A stretch of DNA of 64,000 nucleotides from Boswellia sacra. Its lineage: Eukaryota > Streptophyta > Magnoliopsida > Sapindales > Burseraceae. The position numbers were made by a program, and so were the translations under genes. Of this stretch, positions 1 to 11,439 are shown in pieces. The first letter of the stretch is position 1; every line of letters starts with the position of its first letter. Location of the stretch: the NCBI GenBank assembly GCA_013180625.2, contig SNVD02013746.1:496001-560000 (forward strand). The letters are read 5' to 3'. The notes below the pieces were generated by a model that ran no database searches, had not been told where the DNA came from, and saw only the letters and a program-made list of their open reading frames with translations.

Positions 1-567
1 ATCAGCATAAGTAATTTATTTCTCACAAGAAGCCAAATAAATTCCTTCACTCTATTGGACATTTTTGTCCAGATATTGAATTTGCAGGGCATGCATCAGT
101 GATCAGAAACAATAATACAGAAAAAATTGATAAACATTTCACCCAACACCATCTAAGTATAGCATTTATTTATTTCATTTTCCTCCAAAAAAACCAATAA
201 TGTCATTCTACTGTCCCAAAAAATTAAACCGAATGAGACATCTTTAAACAGTTGTAAATTGAAAGCATACAGAATATGATTAAAAAAAATGAGTTGTCAC
301 TCTATTGTCTTGACACCCCATTCATGGTTATCAAATTCAAAATGATATCATGGATGGAATTACTCCAAAAGGGAAAAAATGAAAGGAACAAAATTCCAGC
401 AAAAATGAAAAACGAAGATTAGCTCCAAATTTCTTTTATGAATAAAGAACCCACAGCAAAGCACAATTCAAGTAACCTTATAACCTTGTCTTGCTTCACT
501 GAAGCTTGATATAAAAATCTTTTCTAATAATCAAGAATTAGGTATATTATTAAGTATGAATGAATAC
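1..567. other. AT-rich sequence, no gene seen
   Basis: No exon with a recognisable product was found on either strand. It lies on the 3' side of the minus-strand endonuclease-family exons and may hold intron or 3' flank of that locus. Confidence 0.4.
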
Positions 568-1770
568 CTTGATCTCCCAAAAAGAAAACGTCCCATAGTT
601 GATTCTTTTTGTGCGTTGAATCCTCCACAGTAAACAATAGGCAAGCTAGGAGGCACGAAGGTAATGTGCTGTCATATGAGCAAAGCATTTCGTCTGCGGG
701 CATGGGCACTAACCTCATCCATGTTTGTATTCAAAATTTGAAAGGAGTTCTCTCACAGCTCCGTGAACATAAAAGCTAGCTTTATTCATTTCATATAATG
801 AGACTTATAATAAGCCTTTCTGCCATGCCAATCTCCAATTGTAATCAACCTCAAAATTGACAAAATACATGTGGCTCTAGGCTTTTGGCTTAAATGATGA
901 AGGGATTGGTTTATGTCTTTAGATAAAAATCTATCTATATTATGTGAACAAACCTATTAACAAAGACATTCTCAACAACTTATTCTAAAAAACAATACTT
1001 GACCAACTAAAAATAGCTTCTCCCATGAACAACCAGAGAATTCGTTTCTAAAACTAGGAATGAACTACTAATAACCTGCTTTTGACCACTCCCAAAATTC
1101 TTACACGATTTCCAAGCAAAAACTTCAATTGAAACATGAAGCAACTTGCTTTAGCAATATTTCTTCCCACGTACATGAAAGAATAACACTCCTGGACCAT
1201 TAGACCAAAGTTTTGGATGCAGTCAAACAAAGTGTAAATGTTTTAAAAGAGGATGATCATAGCTTTTCTGGTTTCACCGATTTTCATTAATCTATGAAAC
1301 CATGACAACATAAAGTCTCTATTTCCTAATTCTGAATAATCTAAAACAATTATATGCTAACTAAAATTAACTGAAAAACAGTTGATAGCAGAGGAAATCC
1401 TGCTATAGAAAATCTAACTGTCAATTTTCCCTTCCAATCCAATTCCATGATTTTCTCATATTCTTAGGAGAAGTAAAACAATCCAGGGCAAGCAATAATA
1501 AGAACGCTAAAAATAAATATTAACAAAGAAAGATAAAAACCATATAAAATTTGAAAACTTTCAATAAACAACGAAACACCCAATCGAATTCATCCCAAAA
1601 ATAAAAGAAATTAAGTAAAACAGACAATTTGACTTTATTAAGTAAAATAAGCAGGATATCAACCAAGTTGCTATACATGGAACTTCACAACCCCACGATT
1701 TGCTTCCAGTGACAGAAGGTGACTCGGACAGCCAGAAGGTTCCACCTTCTAGAAGCTCTACCTTCATTTT
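568..1770 (-). pseudogene. Endonuclease/exonuclease/phosphatase family gene, partial relic
   Basis: Two exon-like blocks on the minus strand match a plant endonuclease/exonuclease/phosphatase (EEP, DNase I-like fold) protein recalled from memory. The upstream block, about 1663-1770, reads ...ELLEGGTFWLSESPSV and then GCEVPCIATW. The downstream block, 568-645, is bounded by AG and GT and reads LPIVYCGGFNAQKEST followed by GRFLFGRS. Both are in the right order for a minus-strand gene. The exon expected between them (QLK...FSFQIVNTN-like) and the C-terminal exons were not found in 646-1662 or 1-567, so I treat this as a degraded or partial copy. EEP proteins hydrolyse phosphodiester or phosphoester bonds; the substrate of this plant family is not something the sequence tells. 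An intact gene with exons I failed to see is the alternative. Confidence 0.6.
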
Positions 1771-2229
1771 GATAAGAAAACTGCATTAAGACAGTACCAA
1801 TAGTTTGACAAAAATATATTATAAAGCTCGATGGGCTCAACAAAAAGATCTCATACCTTCTCCTTGTCATAGAAAATTTTATGGAAATATCAAAGATGAT
1901 TGTAGAAAATAAATGATATAACCATGAGAACCTAGAAGCATACCAGAGGAGAATACCGTGGCAGAGACGATTGGAGAGTAGAAGCATGGAGTTGCGCATA
2001 GAATTGGAGCTTCAAGCAGCAAAGCAAAAAAGTGAATCACCGCCATGAATTTGGGATTGAGAAGCACATACATTTAAACTAAATGAAGAAAGTTGGGTTT
2101 TTCAAGTTGGAGGAACCTGAGAGGAGAGGTAAGAGAGAGGATAAATAGGGTTTTTGAATTTGAGGGAACTTTAGATAAGAGGCAACAGAGAGGGAAATTG
2201 AGAGGCAAGGGTAGATTAGGGCGAGATCG
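1771..2229. other. Flank or 5' part of the endonuclease relic
   Basis: No further exon of the EEP gene could be assigned. Purine-rich GAGAGG tracts fill 2105-2225. Short open stretches on both strands have no recognisable product. Confidence 0.35.
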
Positions 2230-2651
2230 TTGTCAGGGTCTATGGCGGTTTACCAAACCGACTCAGATATATAGCGCATAAAGCTATTTACTTCGGTTTT
2301 TAAAAACCGCCATGAATGGGTGTAGCAAATCCCTTGCTTTCTTGTGAAACTTCAGGAAGTGTAAGAGAGATTACAGCTTCGGGAGGAAAAATTTAGGTAA
2401 GGAAAAATTTAGGGATTTGAGAGGGAAGCATAAGAGCGAGAGAGAGAGAGAGTGAAGCGGGAGAGGAGAATGGGCAAAAATAAACAAAATTAGATTATAT
2501 TGCATCTTTTGATTGGAGGCCTAAAAAACGCAGTAAAATATGTAACTTCTACTGCGGGCTTCATGGCCACCACAAAATTTTAATTTTTATCGTATTTTTG
2601 GAGGCCCGCGGTAAATAGATGTAGTGAAAAAACCCTTTCTCTTGTAGTGAT
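2230..2651. repeat. CACTA-type right-end fragment
   Basis: The stretch ends in CTCTTGTAGTG, the inverted form of the CACTACAAG terminus of CACTA transposons. Upstream are GGCGGTTT...AAACCG-type inverted repeats and a second terminus-like sequence near 2305-2345 (TGTAGCAAATCCC...CTTGTGA). No matching CACTACAAG left end was found upstream, so this is a one-ended remnant or a heavily decayed MITE. A short (GA)n tract lies at about 2438-2452. Confidence 0.4.
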
Positions 2652-3540
2652 AAATAGTTTTTTTTAATTATTTTTTTGTTTAGTGTTATGTTATTTATTA
2701 CTATGAAACATTACTAGGTGATTTCATAATAAGACAAATAAGATAAATTTGTTTTCATATGCAAGAATGGTATCAAATATCGAGTTCCATTAACAATTGT
2801 GTAATACTACAGTCAATAAGTTATTAACCCATCAAGAAGCTACCAATGTTTTTATTTTCTTTAAAAACCTGTTGCACATCATGCAAGTCAAATTTTTCGA
2901 ATTTGTTTTCTCAAGTTTCACTATGCAAGAAACACAACCAATACGAATTATTCAAGCAGTTGAAGTGCCCAATGCAATGCTGTTTCCCTTCAAAAAAGTA
3001 TTTGTATTAATGATGTATGTAATATAGCTTCAACTAAACAATGAGATGTTCTAATAATGATACAGTCCATTATATGTAATTAGAAAATGTTTTGAGTTTT
3101 CAATGCAAATTCAAAGAAAAAAAATAGGTTTAGCATGCCAAATCCAACATAAATATTATAGAGTAGTGATATGCACTCCAAAACTTATTCCTAAATCTTG
3201 CATCCCAAATGGCATGGCATAAAACTAAAACTATCACATCACACCATTCACTTGACAAGCCTATATTGAATACACATCATTTGGGATACAACTTGAGAAG
3301 AGTATCATTATTCAATATTGTATGTACAAAATTAATTGGTATCATGCATACATTCTCATATGAAACCCATACCGAATACGTTTGAATAATAAAGGCTACA
3401 CACAAATACTTTTGTAGATAGGATTGACTTTGGATTCCAATCATAGCACATCCTTTGATAAAATTGTACAATTACTCTCATCTTAATCATGTAGTTTTTA
3501 TGTGAAGTTCTATTCGATATGGGTAGGAAAAGCGAATATA
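2652..3540. other. AT-rich intergenic sequence
   Basis: No gene, RNA or repeat structure recognised on either strand; short open frames only. Confidence 0.4.
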
Positions 3541-3541
3541 C

Positions 3542-3604
<63 letters not shown>

Positions 3605-3634
3605 CAGGAGAGAGAGAGAGAGAGAGAGAGAGAG
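3541..3634. repeat. (TA)n then (GA)n microsatellite
   Basis: About 58 bases of alternating TA are followed directly by an almost pure GA tract. This is a compound dinucleotide repeat and likely length-polymorphic. Confidence 0.95.
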
Positions 3635-3809
3635 ATCATAACCAAGTCAAAATGATACGGACAACTTCTTGTGCCAAAGATCATACCATTTTGAAGTAAT
3701 TGGAGTTACATTTCTTTCCCATTCCCATTCAAGTGTTGTTATATATCTCCACGCCCCCTTAAGACTTCAAAAATTTAACAAAACAATTAACTACTTTATT
3801 TCATTTATG

Positions 3810-3853
3810 GGGTGTGTGTGTGTATATATATATATACACACACATACACACAA
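3810..3853. repeat. (GT)n(AT)n(AC)n palindromic repeat
   Basis: A GT run passes into TA and then into AC, so the tract is a near-perfect inverted repeat about 44 bases long that could extrude as a hairpin. Confidence 0.85.
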
Positions 3854-4102
3854 AAGGGAAGAGAGGAACCTCAATTTATCACAGAATATAATTAAATTCA
3901 CTAATTATTATGGAAGTTTTGAACTTACTACAAAATGAATACAATCAAATGAAAGCCTAAAAGCCATGTTTTTACGTTAAAAACCTAATAAACCCATTAA
4001 TCCAAGATCATAAAGTTACTAAATTAAACCAGAAAAACTAGCTTAGTACTATTTTCCTAGTCTAATCTCAAAACTCTAGGTTTATATTAATCAACTTCTT
4101 AA
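3854..4102. other. AT-rich sequence left of the CACTA insertion
   Basis: No gene seen. Ends at the TGT that forms the left target duplication of the CACTA element. Confidence 0.4.
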
Positions 4103-4137
4103 TGTCACTACAAGAAAAATAGGCTATGACAACAGGG

Positions 4138-4340
4138 TTTTCGCAACGCGCGCTTATGCACGTTGCTGAATGTTGTTTTTCGCAACGCGCATTTTGTGTG
4201 TGTTGCGAAAGATTGCTAAACTTCACTTTTAGCAACGTGCAAGCAATGCACGTTGCGAAAATTATCATTCAGCAATGCGCAGAAAATGCACGTTGCCAAA
4301 ACTATCAAATTTAGCAACATGCGCATTCTGCATGTTGCGA
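4138..4340. repeat. CACTA left subterminal palindromic repeats
   Basis: About five degenerate copies of a palindrome of the form GCAACGNGCAnnnTGCRCGTTGC stand near 4143, 4180, 4223, 4271 and 4313. In CACTA elements, repeated subterminal motifs bind the transposase accessory protein. Here each unit is itself hairpin-forming. Confidence 0.85.
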
Positions 4341-7300
4341 AATGTCTATAAGGGTGTATATAGAAAAATTAAAAATATGAACTTATAAAAATTTATAGGG
4401 GTGATAGTGATAAAGTTTAATATAATAGGAAATCCTGAAAATTTACTACCTTATATAAAGGAAAAAATAGTTATTCAGCCCAAAATCTCCTAAACGTATT
4501 AATCCTCAAATCCCTAAGTCGCCTTATCTCCACCATCTTCACTGTCATCACTCATCAACGCTCGACTGAGCGGCCTCTTGACAGTCTTCGGCCATCCTTA
4601 CTCGCAGCACCTCTTGTGGCCAGCTGGCCTCCACAGCTCCGGCAGCCCAGCCCAGCCTCCGTAGCTTCGGCCATCCTTACTCGCAGCTCAGTCCTTATGT
4701 GTCACTCCCTCTGTTCAGGGATAAGCAGACAAACGGAGGAGTAGAGAGCATTGTTGTCATGATTGATAGCCATAAAAGTGTATAAGAAGTACGATACCGC
4801 TCAATTGAGAAAATTAACTGCATTTCCTCCATCGCTGCAGAGCCATTTACAAGACTGTACAGGTGAATAGTTCTCCCCTGCCCCACTTCAAAGGAAAGTT
4901 ATATCTTTAATTTACAAGTTTCCTCCACGCTAGCTGCAGAGCCTTTTTTTTTTTACTCGCTGCAGAAGTTTCCTTTACCCGCTTGCTCCACGCTAGCTGC
5001 AGAACTTTATCTCGACTTGCTGCAGAGCCATTTCCATCGCTTGTTTTCCTGCTCGAGAACTCCATTTTACTTGGTAGGTTTGTTACTGCTGCAGGCGAGC
5101 TACTTCATAAGTGGATTACTGCTACAGGTATTGAATAATTTAAGTCCTTTAATGTTCTATATCTTTAAGCCTAGGATTTCATTGCTACACTTACGGGTAC
5201 AAGATTCTTAGACGCAACAATCACCTTATTATAATATATACGCAACAATCATGCACCTTATTATAATAAATAGTTTATATTGAGACTTGAGTTGGTTCCT
5301 TTCCACTTTTATATGCTTTGCTTTGCATGCATGTCATGGACGTTTCCAGGAAGATGATGATCATTATTCCTTCCATGGTTATATATATGTTTTTAATTAT
5401 AGATTAATATTTAATCAAATTTGAAGAAGATAAACCTTTATTTCTATCTTGTTCATGCTCATAGACAAAGATTAAATAATACTTTTATAAATAAAATGTT
5501 CACGTTACTGCCTGGCTCTATTTACACCTGAACTTTGTGTTATTCCTGCATTCTTCCACTTTAATATCTTATTCCCAGTTGTGGAATCTGAATTTCTGTA
5601 AAATAATAGCAATTCCAAGAAGTAGAATCTCTCAAACTTTATGTTTAAATATTTATATAAGTACGTAAGTATAAAAAAAGTGGAGAAAATAGAACAAATA
5701 ATCTGATATGCCACCACTAATATACTTATAGCTATCTAACAAATGGTGTCAGCTACACGAAGCAGTAGTAGCATATTTCATCAATTTCGCAAGGATTCCC
5801 GACTTATAGATTCACAAACATTCTATTGTTGCAACTTTATCCATTAGTTGGCCTATACCCTTTCGGACTACTCCATTTTCCTTTGCTTGTACTTGGTACT
5901 GAGCCATTCAGACTACTTCAATTTTAATGTTTTTTATTATGCTTGTACTTGGTTATGCAATATGCAGAGCATGTGCTTTAAGTCAGTTTCAGACTTTGAA
6001 TATATAGCTAGCTCACTTTTTGGAGAACAAGTTTCTCTTAAGGGAGAATGATGGCCATATTATGGTGTACCTTCATCCTGGCAACACTTTAGCATAGCCT
6101 AAGCACATGCAATTCATGCAAGGCCATGTGGGCCACTTCATGCACCAGCTAAGCACATGCAATTCCATCTTCTTGTTCCCACGTTGCTAACTATGCTAAA
6201 AGGCACTTTAACCAAGATCAAAAGGCAAATAAATTTATATAATAATCTACTCACACCCTTTGAACTATATGTATATATGCACATCCAACCATGGCCAATT
6301 AATTTTACCGATATCAATAAGATTTTAATTTGACAAGGATCATGTTGTTAAGTGTCTTATAATCATGAACTAACACATGCAATAACATTCGGACTACTCC
6401 ATTTTCCTTTGCTTGTACTTAAGAGGTTTTCTGTGAAAAGCTTTGCTTTGTTTATTGATTACATGAACTATTCAATGTGGATGAAGGCTTTACATTTTGA
6501 TTTGTTTTATGATCTTCATCACTTATTCACGTGCCTTCTGAATTGGAGTTTATGATGTGGTTAGTAAACCTTGTTGCAACTTCTTTTTGAGTTAATAAAT
6601 GTACTATACTTCATAATTATTCGTTTTGACTGCATATGCTGTTATAAATTTTATTATTATTTTTTCCCTATTTTGCCTTCTGAATGGAGTTTATGAACTC
6701 TATAAATATTGCCTTCTTAATGGAGTTTATGATACATATTTTTTTTTCCTTACAATCTATACCTCAAATAAAGCTTGTTCCAAGTTTTTTCTAACTATAC
6801 CACTTTTATTGTTCCAATTTTGATCATTATTCATTTTTAAAAATATTTATTTATATAAGTGTTTGATTATTCTAAGCTTTTGTTTCATGAATTAATTTAA
6901 TTTTTTTAAAAATATTTAAAGAAAATAAATTGAGGCAGCAAATTAATATGGAATTCATCTTATTGTTTAATGTTAAATTTAAGGAGTTTATGATCTAATT
7001 AGTATTAGTGTATACATACACACACACATATAATAAGAGCTCATTGATTGCATTTGATATTGTAGTCATCTCTATTGCCTGAAGGTTTGAAGCGTGCATA
7101 TCTTGGACTCAAACACATTATCGGTAATATCTTTCCTTTTCTCCTCTTCAATGGATGTTGATATATTTCTTTCAAACCTTCATAAATATTTCCCTTCACT
7201 TTCTCAAAAAGCTGTGTTCAAAATTTATAAAATATGGATGACTAGACTCTGGACGTTGATGCTCCTAAAAATGCCTGCGGATATCCGGTAGCTTATCGAA

Positions 7301-7348
7301 GCCAAGGTAAGATTGTCTGGTGAGCCTGATATTAATCTCACTAAATAC
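4341..7348. other. CACTA interior, left part
   Basis: After the subterminal repeats comes a GC-rich stretch (about 4530-5050), then AT-rich DNA with short local duplications. TCGGACTACTCCATTTTCC occurs near 5862 and 6391, and CCTTCTGAATGGAGTTTATG-like copies lie near 6536, 6679 and 6712. No transposase domain was recognised. Confidence 0.5.
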
Positions 7349-7705
7349 ATGCCTGGTCTAGGAAAGAGCTACTACGCCAAGAGGCGAAGAGCAAAGAGGT
7401 TACAAGTATGTTATAAATGTGCTAGATGGAATTGTAACCAAAGTTGTAGATCATTAGGTTTTGTGTCCAGGAATAGAGAAGATAAACTTTTGTTCATTAA
7501 GAATGGTCTGAATAATGAGTCTTTAGATAATATTTTATTAACTCTTGAATCACATTCTTGTGGACTTGTTCAACATGAATTGCTTAATCTATGGACACAA
7601 TTTCGTGATGAACTACAGCGTTATAGTCTAGAAAATATGACCAAAAAAGACCCTGTTTGTCACTTTGTAAGAAAATTGGATGGGAAGCAAATCCTCAAAA
7701 ATTGA
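7349..7705 (+). CDS. Unrecognised ORF with clustered cysteines
   Basis: An open frame of 118 codons from the first ATG, and open back to the stop at 7289, is the best coding candidate in the CACTA interior. The N-terminus is basic (AKRRRAKRLQ) and runs into a cysteine cluster C-x2-C-x4-C-x3-C (residues about 21-33), then a probably helical, mildly acidic region ending FVRKLDGKQILKN. The cysteine spacing suggests a small metal-binding module, but I do not recognise the family and assign no function. The frame may continue upstream through a splice site, since a GTAAGA donor-like sequence lies at 7307. Downstream sequence resembles the 3' interior of the LARD element, so this ORF sits where LOG sits in that element and may be a captured gene fragment. 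Confidence 0.4.
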   Translation: MPGLGKSYYAKRRRAKRLQVCYKCARWNCNQSCRSLGFVSRNREDKLLFIKNGLNNESLDNILLTLESHSCGLVQHELLNLWTQFRDELQRYSLENMTKKDPVCHFVRKLDGKQILKN

Positions 7706-7719
7706 TGAAATTTATTTTT

Positions 7720-8900
7720 CTTATTTTGTTTGATTTGATTATTACTGCTATCTTTGTGTTGTTATTGTTTGTTGATTTTGTTTGTTTTAAGTTCAAGTCC
7801 TCTTGAAACGTATTATGGATCTTTTCAATCCATAATGGCTGAATAAGGAGGCTAACTTCTAAACTTTATAGACTCATTCTAACTAACCTGTTTTTGTTTA
7901 CTGATTGTTGGACTTTGTTACTTTATCAGTAAGTTTAATTTTATGTAATTTAGAGTTGTTATGTGTTTTTTGTTTCTATCAGGTCTGATTCAAAAAAAAT
8001 TGTGGAAAGACTTTAGAATGGCAGAATATGGGGTTTCTTAAACTCTTGAAACACATTCTATCATCATAAATTTGTAGTTTGCTTATTTACTGTTGTTTAA
8101 AGCATTTTGTTTCTTGTTTTGTTCATTCATAATAAATGTATATAAGCTGGAAACCTTAAGTCTGCGGCCAATGATAAGGCAATGATTGATTTGAGAATAA
8201 CTCTTGAAAAATGATAAATGATGCATAGATCTATATGCTTGAAATATTAATTGGTTTTTGCTTTGCCTTTGATTCCTTGCACAACATTGAGCATTGGGCC
8301 ATTATCACTGGGTTATTTATTTAATTAGAGAAGGTTTATGCAATTTAAGTATTTCTCCATATTTCAATGAATTTTATAACTTGTTTGATGATCAGTCGAG
8401 ACGAAATCCCAGACTGTGCAACATTAGAAAAATGATTTAGGCCATCTTTGGACCGTTTGAGATTTCATAGCCTACCTTGATTGAATTTGGTCCCTAGTAA
8501 ACCTTTTGAGCTTTTTTAACCCTTTTTCCTTGTTATGGTTTTGGGAAGTTAAAGGAGTTGGGTTATGTCATGAACAATAAAAGTGAGATATATTGTGTTT
8601 AAGAAAAAAAAAGAAAAAAATCTATACTTATCTTCCACTTGCTTAAACATTAAGGACAATGTGCACATCTTCACTATTAAATATGAATAATTTGGTTGCA
8701 TAAACTCATCCGGGTTACAAGTGATTAGGTGAGAATGGCTCTACACACACACACTTGAGGAATTGAAGTGGAGCGAAACCAATCTTTGAGATAAAATTCT
8801 TGATCAAGTGCATAATTTTGAAGTTTTCCTTGGGTTATAATTAAGTTCAATCTTTGAGGCCTATTTGCAAGTTTAATAATACCATCACAAGCCTTTAGGA
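7720..8900 (+). repeat. Segment related to the LARD 3' interior
   Basis: This non-coding stretch is collinear with 39440-40150, 42110-42250 and 44080-44280 of the LARD element. Shared landmarks in order are AGAATGGCAGA, GCTGGAAACC...AAGTCTGCGG, AACATTGAGCA, ACTGT(A/G)CAACATTA, TTAAGGACAAT and TTTTGAAGTTTTCCTTG. No LTR was found beside it, so only an internal piece of the retroelement family is present inside the CACTA element. Confidence 0.6.
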
Positions 8901-9498
8901 AGAGATTGTTGGAAAGTTTGGATAACTCATGCTATTAGGAATGATGTTGAAATGTACAGATCAACTGATGAAGCTCAAAACATTGATTAGGCTGTAGGAA
9001 GTGCTATTGCTTGGCCTAAAAGTTGCATCAAGTTAATATCATGAAGGTAATACTTTCTCATTGACTAAATTTCTATAAGTTTATATTTCGAAGTTGCTTA
9101 AACATGAGTCTATATGCCTATTGTTATCTTGCTTATGTAACATTTTAAAGTTGCTTGTGTAGGCTTTGTTCGTGTTTGTTTGGAAAGTTCATCAATCAAG
9201 ATGCTAAAAGAAGATGATGATTTTATTGCTTATGTACAAATTTGTGCTTAAGAATGTTTCACTTGAATTCATTTTCCGTAGGTTATTTAGGATTGTATTA
9301 CATATTAATTACAAGTACTTGTATTTTTAATAATATTTGTGATAATATTAACATAATACAAATTTGTATATTTATTATATATTATGCATTCTACGATAAT
9401 TTATATACCAATTTGTATAATAAAAAATGAGTAGGTATTGCATATTAATAAAAAATATATTAAATTATAAATACAATATATTTCTATATCAAATAAAT
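8901..9498. other. CACTA interior, right part
   Basis: AT-rich. A short plus-strand reading around 8915-9040, ending in AVGSAIAWPKSC with one stop before it, loosely resembles the C-terminal tail of proteins often found with CACTA elements. That is recalled and weak. Nothing else is recognised. Confidence 0.3.
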
Positions 9499-9499
9499 A

Positions 9500-10075
9500 G
9501 CAACATGCGCATGTTGCCAAAACACAATGCTTAAATCTATAGCAACGTGATTTGCATGTTGCTTAAACTAATATTTTTTTATCTTTTCGCAACGTGCAAT
9601 ATGCGTTGCCATTGATGTCTACAGCAACGCTCATTGCATGTTGCTGAAACTACATTAATTCTAATCTTTTTGCAACACGCATTGCACGTTGCCATTGATA
9701 TCTACAGCAACGCGCATTGCATGTTGCTGAAACTATACTACTTCTAATCTTTTTGCAACGCGCATTGCGCGTTGCCATTGATGTCTACAGCAACACGCAT
9801 TGCGCGTTGCCATTGATGTATACAGCAACACACAATGCACGTTGCAATTGATGTCTATAACAACACGCATTGTGTGATGCTAAAACTCTTTTACTCCGTC
9901 TTTCAGCAACACGCAATGCGTGTTGCCAACAGATTTTCTGCAACGTGCAAAATCACTTTTCGCAACATGCATACGCGCGTTGCTAAAAGTGATGGACTTT
10001 TCGCAGCAGCAAAAACGGCAACGTCCGTCTGCGCGTTGCGAAAGTGTTTTAGCAACACGAAATGCGTGTTGCCAT
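9500..10075. repeat. CACTA right subterminal palindromic repeats
   Basis: About 14 copies of a 21-bp palindrome typified by GCAACGCGCATTGCGCGTTGC recur every 35-50 bases, near 9500, 9542, 9588, 9623, 9672, 9707, 9756, 9790, 9825, 9861, 9905, 9940, 10018 and 10052. The array is much longer than the left one. Many copies differ by C/T or G/A in the CG positions. Confidence 0.9.
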
Positions 10076-10098
10076 AACTCATTTTTCTTGTAGTGTGT

Positions 10099-11333
10099 TT
10101 TTGAAATTTTCAAATCGCAACTATATCTTTGCCTGGCCAATTTTGCTTTGTTTTGTCTTCATACCAACATTTTTTTTTTCAAGTATACACAACATTAAAA
10201 ATTTTAAATACTTTCTATTAAATCTTATCAAATTATTAATTGTTTATCTACTTACCAAAAATATAAAATCAATAATTTGACTCTTAATATAATATTGTAA
10301 ATTGTTGCAGCGACGGTAAGCTAGTAGCATTTACAACAAATATGTGACATTCAATATCAATATCAGACTCATAAAAAAAAAATTTGTCATTACTAGTATA
10401 TAAACTAAGAATAAAGAAGTATATTGCCGAATGTTACAAGTTCATTATTTCAATTTTTTTCATGCATCAAATCTGAAAATGCCATCAGTATTTTGAATAA
10501 ATTACTTGACAAAATGTGACAAAATTTGTTTCCCTCACTTGACATCTTATATCCGCTTTCTCAACAGTGAAGACATTTGAAATGAAAGACAACAAACTCA
10601 TCTGTGGATCATGATAGATATATTGGTGTTATGTAGAAAACCTCTCTCTTTCATGGGAAGAAGAATAATGGATACCTGGGCAAGTTGGACTGATGCGATA
10701 TGGATTGATAGATGGATTGCTTCCATGGTAATGCCCCTTTGATGTGTTGCTGACTGCTACATGTGTCAGGGATCTGATATATGTCTTTGGTGTAATTGGA
10801 CAAATTCAGATACGCTAATAACAGTTTCCTGTTGCTTGAAATGAACTGCATAAACCTGTAATTATGAAAAAGCTCAAACCCTAAGATTACATAAAAAGAG
10901 AGAATGAAATGCTACAAAATATTAGAAAGTTCCGTAAATATTAAGCTCAACCAAGTGCAAATGCAGCAATAGGATACTGGCTAAACATACTGATTATTCA
11001 TTTCTGCTTTACGTGACCGTAATTTTCAGAAGCTTAGAAGATATAAGATGTTATTTGGCATCCTTCAATCGTCAACCAGAAACACTTGCGCTCTCTTCAT
11101 ATCTTTTTTTTTTTTTTTTAAATGACCACAGTTTAATAACCCCAGAAAGAGAATATGAGGATAACAGTTTCCTTAAACCCCTTTTCTGCTAGTAGGAAAG
11201 CATTTGGGGCTAAGATTTGAAATATGATTAGATCAAGCCATTACTTTTACTTCAAGGTCTACAATGCAAAATAGAGGAAGTTTGTCTTTATTTCAGGTAC
11301 TCAAGAGAGCAAAAAGGATATTTTTAACACTTC
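10099..11333. other. Sequence between the CACTA element and the thiol-lyase last exon
   Basis: No gene recognised. A minus-strand block at about 10672-10852 is bounded by AG and GT and could be an exon, but its readings are short and match nothing I know. The rest is AT-rich. Confidence 0.35.
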
Positions 11334-11439
11334 CTAAACTTCAAACACCTCAATCAGATTGTAATCTTTCTCTGCTTCCTGTCTAATGGAGTCAAACAAC
11401 ACTGAATAGATAACACTCTCCGGCACCGAGGAAAATCAC
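11334..11439 (-). pseudogene. Last exon of the thiol-lyase pseudogene
   Basis: It is preceded by a CTGTGCAG acceptor and ends in a TAG stop. The N-terminal part of the exon follows the family's V-[IV]-F-P-S-x-G-E-R-Y-L pattern only across two reading frames, so small deletions have broken it. The final part, SVLFDSIRQEAEKDYNLIEV, is clean. Confidence 0.8.

Larger units (their letters stand above)
4106..10095. mobile_element. Non-autonomous CACTA (En/Spm) DNA transposon
   Basis: The element begins CACTACAAGAAAAAT and ends with the inverse, ATTTTTCTTGTAGTG. It is flanked by a perfect 3-bp target duplication TGT (4103-4105 and 10096-10098). All three are hallmarks of the CACTA superfamily. Length is 5990 bp. 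Palindromic subterminal repeats crowd both ends. No TNP2-type transposase was recognised inside, so it probably depends on a relative for mobility. The interior is AT-rich apart from a GC-rich leader at about 4530-5050 that holds two copies of TTCGGCCATCCTTACTCGCA. It also contains an unrecognised ORF (7349-7705) and a segment resembling the interior of the LARD retroelement (about 7720-8900). Confidence 0.9.

Noticed and set aside
3487..3699. Open frames over the TA/GA tract on both strands
   Set aside because: The translations are pure dinucleotide-repeat artefacts (YIYIYI, RERERE).
8915..9040. CACTA transposase-associated C-terminus
   Set aside because: Only a short loosely similar phrase with a stop; not enough to call a gene.
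9500..10075. CRISPR-like regular repeat spacing
   Set aside because: The units are variable palindromes inside a CACTA terminus of a plant genome, with no cas genes or distinct spacers.
9835..10140. Overlapping open frames of 80-86 codons on both strands at the CACTA right end
   Set aside because: They are translations of the palindromic subterminal repeats and carry no domain.
10672..10852. Possible exon of a third minus-strand host gene
   Set aside because: AG and GT borders exist, but no reading matches a family and no partner exon was seen.
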